This document shows, one piece after another, positions 56,102 to 64,000 of a stretch of 64,000 bases of DNA. Below the pieces are notes generated by a model that did no database searches, had not been told where the DNA came from, and was given only the letters and a program-made list of their open reading frames with translations. Each line of letters starts with the position of its first letter. Position 1 is the first letter of the stretch. The position numbers and the translations under genes were made by a program. The stretch comes from Trichobilharzia regenti. Its lineage: Eukaryota > Platyhelminthes > Trematoda > Strigeidida > Schistosomatidae. The stretch covers positions 95,760,984 through 95,824,983 of the forward strand of contig OX235265.1 in NCBI GenBank assembly GCA_944472135.2, in the 5' to 3' direction.

Positions 56102-58620
56102 ATCATAGATATCCAGGTTTATTGGCGCTGTATAGGCAGTGATTTGGATTTTGACGTATTCCGCAGAGAGTCTCCGTGTCCATGTGAAGTATATACATGC
56201 TTTGAATAGACTACTTTGTTGGCTCCTACCCCCACTGAGTGTTTATAACAGCAGCTGTGGATTTATGTATTTCCTTGCCATTTTGGATAAAACATCGCCG
56301 CATTCCTTTTGGGAAGGAGACCAGTTGGTGGATTATAAATGATGTCCAAGTAACTTTTATCTTTTCATGTGGTGTTGCGGTAAGTTTCGACCTTGTTTTC
56401 TCATATTTCATTCGTATGTTGGTTATGGTTCGCCCCTTGTATCAGGTAGACATAGTTCGATCGACTCTTAATTGAATGGGTGTTATTGTATGACTGCTGC
56501 TTTTTTGTTTGGAATTATAATTAGAGGCAAAACAAACAACAGGTGTATTCTCTAATTTCATACATTAAATGACAACAAATAAGGCGAATAATTCCAGGAG
56601 TATATCAGAAACTGTCAATGTCCAGGTCTAACTACACTGAACTTTACACTGTCCTTAGAAGACTTTAAGGAACTATGAGCAATAACCAATGCGATAAACC
56701 AGAACACAAATTGGTGGCTCAAGAACCCTTTATTCTTGCACCAATACAGAGCCAAAAATAAGGTTATTGTACACAAAGTCTAATAATAAATGTCATAATA
56801 ATAAATCACGATAATACTTCTGATACTTACTTGAACATCATTTATAATCCACCAACTGGTCTCCTTCCCAAAAGGAATGCGGCGATGTTTTATCCAAAAT
56901 GGCAAGGAAATACATAAATCCACAGCTGCTGTTGTAAACACTCAGTGGGGGTAGGAGCCAACAAAGTAGTCTATTCAAAGCATGTATATACTTCACATGG
57001 ACACGGAGACTCTCTGCGGAATACGTCAAAATCCAAATCACTGCCTATACAGCGCCAATAAACCTGGATATCTATGATATAACGAAAACATGCTGAAAGC
57101 TGCATCTCAGATCAAGTTGATTCATTCGATGGTAATGATCTACTCCTGCATGCCTTATTCGACATCTTGAATGGAATGGTTCGCAGTTATTCTGATACTA
57201 GATCGAAAAGAACAAAATATTCACCGGTTGCTGAATCAAAAGTACTTCTTTGCATGTTTAACTGTATTCTAACTGCTATGATTAGTTCCAAACCTTTTAT
57301 CTCATAATCACTCAAATTCCAGGAACGATCCAATTCTACCATTTAAAGACACCGGCAAACATGCTGTAAATGAGCATTCATGATCTGAAATGAAGAAGCA
57401 ACTGGTTTTCAAACAGTTTTCAACATTTTACTCAACTTCCGAGTACAGTCCGCCATGCAGACACAAATGGCGCAAATGGAGGATTCTGGAATCGACCTCA
57501 GCGCCATTTGATGCAATGACACAACCCAACGTGACCTTATCTAGTTTTCGCCTCCACGATCAAATATACTTCCGGTTATGAAACTACGATAAGACTGCTG
57601 AAAAATGGAATAGATATATCACTGATCTGAACATGTGATAATAATGTTATGTATTTCATACAAATTTAAAACATTTCCATGAAAATGTATGGCCTTTTTT
57701 ACAGGCACGATCAAGTAAGATATAGTCTCAATTCTCAGATTGTCTACAAGTTAATCATATTTCAACTGTTAAATATTTGATACATGTAATACACTCGTTG
57801 TCTGAACTAGGCCGTATAATTCTTGAATTGTAGAATTGTCCTCCAGGTTGAGCGGGAAAATCGACTTCGTTTCGTTTTCATCCCGTGGTTGTTGGCATTC
57901 GATAACCAACCAATATTGAGGTAAGTACAACTTCTACAAGGGATTCAAAGCTGTTTTAGAAAAGTAAAAGTGCTGAGGTGAATCAATAAAGTGTAATGAA
58001 ATGGGTAAGTGCAAGTATCACTAATAAATGCATTAATAAAATAAACTCCCTAGGCTGACAACGTTCATTTGCAATGTATAATGCTACACGTATATCTCGT
58101 ACTATCATGATGTCCACTTTTGGTTTTAATACATTTATCCTCAGTTGTGCCAGTTGTTTTTCTTTTATACCTTTTTGTGCATTTAGTGCACAGCCGTACC
58201 ATTCAGAGTGTAGGAATATAATAAGCCATAAAGAGTTGTAAAATGTTAGTTTTAATGGAGTAAAATGAGGATCAAGTAAAGACGTTATTAGAAAATGAAT
58301 GAGATAAGACATTGTGAAGTGGTACTTAAAGATCCGACAATGGATAGCAAGTTAGTTTATAAGATGCCCCATAAATCTGTGCAGATCCCACATGGTCGCA
58401 TCTCAACAATAGGCTGGGCGAATGGTATATATTAAAAGGTAGAAGCATGATCTGTCAAGGCGTTCATTATTATCTTTTTCAAGATAAAGATCTAAGCCCT
58501 CATAAAAATCAGAAATATCTCGAGCCTTCAAATTTCATATTGCTGTTCCTGCAGAATGGGGTGATTCACCTTAGTGACCACCACCATATCCACTGATCAG
58601 CTAGCGCCACCCTCCCTCCT
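56102..58620 (+). repeat. Tandem array, B unit (2519 bp)
   Basis: Arms 56102-56353 and 56827-57078. First of two consecutive B units; breaks the A-B alternation. Confidence 0.88.
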
Positions 58621-61139
58621 ATCATAGATATCCAGGTTTATTGGCGCTGTATAGGCAGTGATTTGGATTTTGACGTATTCCGCAGAGAGTCTCCGTGTCC
58701 ATGTGAAGTATATACATGCTTTGAATAGACTACTTTGTTGGCTCCTACCCCCACTGAGTGTTTATAACAGCAGCTGTGGATTTATGTATTTCCTTGCCAT
58801 TTTGGATAAAACATCGCCGCATTCCTTTTGGGAAGGAGACCAGTTGGTGGATTATAAATGATGTCCAAGTAACTTTTATCTTTTCATGTGGTGTTGCGGT
58901 AAGTTTCGACCTTGTTTTCTCATATTTCATTCGTATGTTGGTTATGGTTCGCCCCTTGTATCAGGTAGACATAGTTCGATCGACTCTTAATTGAATGGGT
59001 GTTATTGTATGACTGCTGCTTTTTTGTTTGGAATTATAATTAGAGGCAAAACAAACAACAGGTGTATTCTCTAATTTCATACATTAAATGACAACAAATA
59101 AGGCGAATAATTCCAGGAGTATATCAGAAACTGTCAATGTCCAGGTCTAACTACACTGAACTTTACACTGTCCTTAGAAGACTTTAAGGAACTATGAGCA
59201 ATAACCAATGCGATAAACCAGAACACAAATTGGTGGCTCAAGAACCCTTTATTCTTGCACCAATACAGAGCCAAAAATAAGGTTATTGTACACAAAGTCT
59301 AATAATAAATGTCATAATAATAAATCACGATAATACTTCTGATACTTACTTGAACATCATTTATAATCCACCAACTGGTCTCCTTCCCAAAAGGAATGCG
59401 GCGATGTTTTATCCAAAATGGCAAGGAAATACATAAATCCACAGCTGCTGTTGTAAACACTCAGTGGGGGTAGGAGCCAACAAAGTAGTCTATTCAAAGC
59501 ATGTATATACTTCACATGGACACGGAGACTCTCTGCGGAATACGTCAAAATCCAAATCACTGCCTATACAGCGCCAATAAACCTGGATATCTATGATATA
59601 ACGAAAACATGCTGAAAGCTGCATCTCAGATCAAGTTGATTCATTCGATGGTAATGATCTACTCCTGCATGCCTTATTCGACATCTTGAATGGAATGGTT
59701 CGCAGTTATTCTGATACTAGATCGAAAAGAACAAAATATTCACCGGTTGCTGAATCAAAAGTACTTCTTTGCATGTTTAACTGTATTCTAACTGCTATGA
59801 TTAGTTCCAAACCTTTTATCTCATAATCACTCAAATTCCAGGAACGATCCAATTCTACCATTTAAAGACACCGGCAAACATGCTGTAAATGAGCATTCAT
59901 GATCTGAAATGAAGAAGCAACTGGTTTTCAAACAGTTTTCAACATTTTACTCAACTTCCGAGTACAGTCCGCCATGCAGACACAAATGGCGCAAATGGAG
60001 GATTCTGGAATCGACCTCAGCGCCATTTGATGCAATGACACAACCCAACGTGACCTTATCTAGTTTTCGCCTCCACGATCAAATATACTTCCGGTTATGA
60101 AACTACGATAAGACTGCTGAAAAATGGAATAGATATATCACTGATCTGAACATGTGATAATAATGTTATGTATTTCATACAAATTTAAAACATTTCCATG
60201 AAAATGTATGGCCTTTTTTACAGGCACGATCAAGTAAGATATAGTCTCAATTCTCAGATTGTCTACAAGTTAATCATATTTCAACTGTTAAATATTTGAT
60301 ACATGTAATACACTCGTTGTCTGAACTAGGCCGTATAATTCTTGAATTGTAGAATTGTCCTCCAGGTTGAGCGGGAAAATCGACTTCGTTTCGTTTTCAT
60401 CCCGTGGTTGTTGGCATTCGATAACCAACCAATATTGAGGTAAGTACAACTTCTACAAGGGATTCAAAGCTGTTTTAGAAAAGTAAAAGTGCTGAGGTGA
60501 ATCAATAAAGTGTAATGAAATGGGTAAGTGCAAGTATCACTAATAAATGCATTAATAAAATAAACTCCCTAGGCTGACAACGTTCATTTGCAATGTATAA
60601 TGCTACACGTATATCTCGTACTATCATGATGTCCACTTTTGGTTTTAATACATTTATCCTCAGTTGTGCCAGTTGTTTTTCTTTTATACCTTTTTGTGCA
60701 TTTAGTGCACAGCCGTACCATTCAGAGTGTAGGAATATAATAAGCCATAAAGAGTTGTAAAATGTTAGTTTTAATGGAGTAAAATGAGGATCAAGTAAAG
60801 ACGTTATTAGAAAATGAATGAGATAAGACATTGTGAAGTGGTACTTAAAGATCCGACAATGGATAGCAAGTTAGTTTATAAGATGCCCCATAAATCTGTG
60901 CAGATCCCACATGGTCGCATCTCAACAATAGGCTGGGCGAATGGTATATATTAAAAGGTAGAAGCATGATCTGTCAAGGCGTTCATTATTATCTTTTTCA
61001 AGATAAAGATCTAAGCCCTCATAAAAATCAGAAATATCTCGAGCCTTCAAATTTCATATTGCTGTTCCTGCAGAATGGGGTGATTCACCTTAGTGACCAC
61101 CACCATATCCACTGATCAGCTAGCGCCACCCTCCCTCCT
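58621..61139 (+). repeat. Tandem array, B unit (2519 bp)
   Basis: Arms 58621-58872 and 59346-59597. Practically the same as the preceding B unit, so probably a recent duplication or the result of unequal exchange. Confidence 0.88.
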
Positions 61140-62288
61140 ATCATAGATATCCAGGTTTATTGGCGCTGTATAGGCAGTGATTTGGATTTTGACGTATTCC
61201 GCAGAGAGTCTCCGTGTCCATGTGAAGTATATACATGCTTTGAATAGACTACTTTGTTGGCTCCTACCCCCACTGAGTGTTTACAACAGCAGCTGTGGAT
61301 TTATGTATTTCCTTGCCATTTTGGATAAAACATCGCCGCATTCCTTTTGGGAAGGAGACCAGTTGGTGGATTATAAATGATGTCCAAGTAACTTTTATCT
61401 TTTCATGTGGTGTTGCGGTAAGTTTCGACCTTGTTTTCTCATATTTCATTCGTATGTTGGTTATGGTTCGCCCCTTGTATCAGGTAGACATAGTTCGATC
61501 GACTCTTAATTGAATGGGTGTTATTGTATGACTGCTGCTTTTTTGTTTGGAATTATAATTAGAGGCAAAACAAACAACAGGTGTATTCTCTAATTTCATA
61601 CATTAAATGACAACAAATAAGGCGAATAATTCCAGGAGTATATCAGAAACTGTCAATGTCCAGGTCTAACTACACTGAACTTTACACTGTCCTTAGAAGA
61701 CTTTAAGGAACTATGAGCAATAACCAATGCGATAAACCAGAACACAAATTGGTGGCTCAAGAACCCTTTATTCTTGCACCAATACAGAGCCAAAAATAAG
61801 GTTATTGTACACAAAGTCTAATAATAAATGTCATAATAATAAATCACGATAATACTTCTGATACTTACTTGAACATCATTTATAATCCACCAACTGGTCT
61901 CCTTCCCAAAAGGAATGCGGCGATGTTTTATCCAAAATGGCAAGGAAATACATAAATCCACAGCTGCTGTTGTAAACACTCAGTGGGGGTAGGAGCCAAC
62001 AAAGTAGTCTATTCAAAGCATGTATATACTTCACATGGACACGGAGACTCTCTGCGGAATACGTCAAAATCCAAATCACTGCCTATACAGCGCCAATAAA
62101 CCTGGATATCTATGATATAACGAAAACATGCTGAAAGCTGCATCTCAGATCAAGTTGATTCATTCGATGGTAATGATCTACTCCTGCATGCCTTATTCGA
62201 CAGTCCGCTATGCAGACACATGGCGCAAATGGAGGATACTGGAATCGACCTCAGCGCCATTTAATGCAGTGAAACAACCCAACGTGAT
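61140..62288 (+). repeat. Tandem array, partial unit with deletion (right edge)
   Basis: Arms 61140-61391 and 61865-62116 are complete. Near 62203 the sequence jumps 283 bp ahead within the unit, at a 3-bp ACA shared by both sides, and ends in the MKKQLVF-type segment. There a BEL element is inserted at AACCCAACGTGAT. Confidence 0.85.
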
Positions 62289-62646
62289 TGTCAATCACAT
62301 CTCAAAACCCGTTAATGCCCAGCTCTCGCTACGCTCGGGCCCAAGCTGCCCTTCGAATATTTCAGAAACCCTTAATTATTACGGATGCAAAAACCAAAAC
62401 ACCGATTGGCCACTCGAGAATTCTTTATTGTAACACCAACATATAAAAAATGTTTCCACTAAGGTCTGTGAACAAATATTACAATAATAAATCACAATAT
62501 TACTTCTGACGGTTGTCTCCTGACTTCTTTCTGAACAGCGACCGATGAGATGATGACTGTCGTATTGATGCCTCCGCGAAAATCGGGGAAGTTGATTTTG
62601 AGCAAACAACCATGAATTGATCGTTCAGTCTTCAACTCCATTGACA
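62289..62646 (-). repeat. BEL copy 3, 3' LTR
   Basis: 358 bp from TGTCAATCACATCTC to CTCCATTGACA on the plus strand. Most of it matches the reverse complement of the LTRs at 29105 and 32339; the first about 90 bp is more diverged. Confidence 0.85.
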
Positions 62647-63345
62647 CTCCCCGGCAAAAAGTATTTATTCCTTTTTTCCATCACGACCAATACACGTTGA
62701 CTTGGATGCCATTGCGAGAACCTGGGTCACACGGACAGAGCTGAAATGGAAAACAAACAGAAAAGCCAACACACCACAGGCATACCCACAGCACAATCTC
62801 ACACATCAATGACGACCTGCGCCTCCAGACAGAGACATCCACTTGACATCTTGCAACACAATCGCCATTTGCTAGAATGACACTTGCAGAATGCAAAGTG
62901 ACCATAGCAGCACCTCATGATACTCTTCAAGCATCCTCTTTTCTATTCACTATCAATTATCACTGAAATCGCTTGTCACTCTTTCTGCCTCAGTTCTAGT
63001 AGCGGTGACGCATGCGAGCCTCAGTCGTTTACACTCTTTCTCCCCGGCGTGTCGGACCGCAGCTAACAATTATCTCCGTGTGCATTTCATTCTCAGCAAT
63101 AGCCTAGCCTCCCCGGCGTATACGACCCATCTGCTGTCCTTAACATCAATCAATTCATTCATGGATGTAGAAGACTCGAAACAACTTCAGAAATAATCAC
63201 GACGAAAATTTTAACAAAATTACGCAATAACAACAAGATACGAAAACAACGAGTAAACACAATGAATCCAAAAACACCAATTGATATGACACACCACACA
63301 TATATACAAATAGTACAAACAACCTCGCCGATCATGTCTTGATTG

Positions 63346-63800
63346 AATTCCTTTGAAGAATTGCAGGCCTTACACCAGTACGCCCGCAACCCTTCACAGG
63401 TTGACGATTGTAAGTTGTGGAATGTCCGGACACAAACAAGATTAACCAACAATTACAATAATTGGAACTCACACAACTATTTAACACAAACATATGTACA
63501 ATGACTACATCAAATGTTGTGGATTCTGACACGACAAACTACCCTTGAAGAACTGTAGGACTTACACCAGTACGCCTACATTCCTTCTCAGGTTGATGAT
63601 ACAAGTGGAAGTCGTCCGGACACAAACAGAATTACCAACGGGTAGATGACAGATGATATCAATTCAGTATATACAATATGAACATATGTACAAGATCATA
63701 CACCAAGCACATTGGACTGCTCATTGATGCGCTACCCTTTGAAGAATTGTAGGACTTACAGCAGTACGCCTACAACCCTTCTCAGGTTGACGCTCTAGGT
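63346..63800 (-). repeat. Threefold block in BEL copy 3 (192-196-bp period)
   Basis: The plus-strand block beginning near TTGAAGAATTGTAGGACTTA and ending TTCTCAGGTTGACG occurs at about 63350, 63542 and 63738, with spacers that resemble each other (GGACACAAACA words). BEL copies 1 and 2 have it once (31577-31640 and 21305-21365). Confidence 0.75.
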
Positions 63801-63827
63801 TGGAAAATCGTCGTAGAGTTCATTTGC

Positions 63828-64000
63828 TGACCTCCTCCTATCAGCTATATATTCAAATCTAAACGGCAACTCGCTCATGTCATTGTATCGTAGAATATAG
63901 ATGACGAACAAACATACGACGTATCTGGTCAACCAAGCGTAGAAACAGAGTAATTTACACCAAAGATAATAGCATTCAAACAGTAACTTGAAACTAGAAA
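63828..64000 (-). pseudogene. BEL copy 3 gag, C-terminal end (partial)
   Basis: The reverse complement matches the last codons of gag in copies 1 and 2, including the hydrophobic FKLLFECYYLW-type stretch and the charged tail. It runs off the window, so the rest cannot be judged. Confidence 0.65.

Larger units (their letters stand above)
62289..64000 (-). mobile_element. BEL/Pao-type LTR element, copy 3, cut by window end
   Basis: Minus-strand element inserted in the last array unit. The LTR (its 3' LTR) is 62289-62646, again 358 bp. The interior runs to the window end and reaches the C-terminal gag region at about 63830-64000. The 3' non-coding part is about 400 bp longer than in copy 1 because a 192-196-bp block is present three times. 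Confidence 0.85.

Noticed and set aside
34852..62288. CRISPR-like or phage-like system
   Set aside because: Unit length, eukaryotic repeats and splice signals exclude it; there are no short regular direct repeats with unique spacers.

Overview
The window looks like a piece of a schistosome (blood fluke, genus Schistosoma) genome. It is AT-rich and eukaryotic. The one host gene I recognise has consensus splice sites. Nearly everything else belongs to repeat types characteristic of schistosomes: RTE-clade elements of the SR2 and SR3/Perere-3 kinds, CR1-like elements, Penelope-like elements (PLEs), BEL/Pao-type LTR elements, and SINE-like sequences carrying hammerhead ribozymes. Family names come from remembered motifs and not from a search; the species cannot be fixed.

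Layout. 0-14.5 kb: nested, mostly dead non-LTR retroelements. These are SR2-like fragments in both orientations, Perere-3-like 3' ends, a PLE with inverted terminal repeats at 3.1-5.25 kb, and an antisense CR1/Jockey-type reverse transcriptase fragment at 5.4-7.9 kb. Two SINE-type insertions sit inside them: a fold-back element with a hammerhead ribozyme on each strand (3.66-3.93 kb) and a tRNA-headed SINE (7.16-7.36 kb). The largest SR2 copy (10.55-13.45 kb) keeps endonuclease and RT domains but is frameshifted. 14.6-16.9 kb: the nuclear gene for mitochondrial ribosomal protein bS21m (MRPS21) on the minus strand, two exons around a roughly 2-kb intron filled with retroelement fragments. 17.3-17.6 kb: a 36-bp perfect palindrome and a MITE-like fold-back element. 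19.3-25.8 kb: a PLE remnant, a broken minus-strand BEL element, and an LTR split by an insertion. 25.8-34.85 kb: a nearly complete CR1-like element whose ORF2 is interrupted by a 3592-bp gag-only BEL-type element with twin 358-bp LTRs. 34.85-62.29 kb: a tandem array built from two unit types, A (2994 bp) and B (2519 bp), largely alternating as a 5513-bp higher-order repeat. Every complete unit contains a 252-bp inverted repeat around a 473-bp spacer, and that spacer carries 213 bp of BEL-type LTR. A second CR1-like element (38.78-44.23 kb, minus strand, uninterrupted 942-codon ORF2) is inserted in one A unit. 62.29-64 kb: another minus-strand BEL copy, cut by the window end.

How it fits together. 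Only MRPS21 is a cellular gene. The retroelements supply their own machinery (gag, APE endonuclease, RT, GIY-YIG endonuclease) or parasitise it (SINEs, gag-only BEL elements). The array appears to have grown from a retroelement junction like the copy preserved at 23.8-25.8 kb. Its palindromic units, if transcribed, would make long hairpin RNA. That array, the fold-back ribozyme SINE and the gag-only BEL elements are the most unusual parts.
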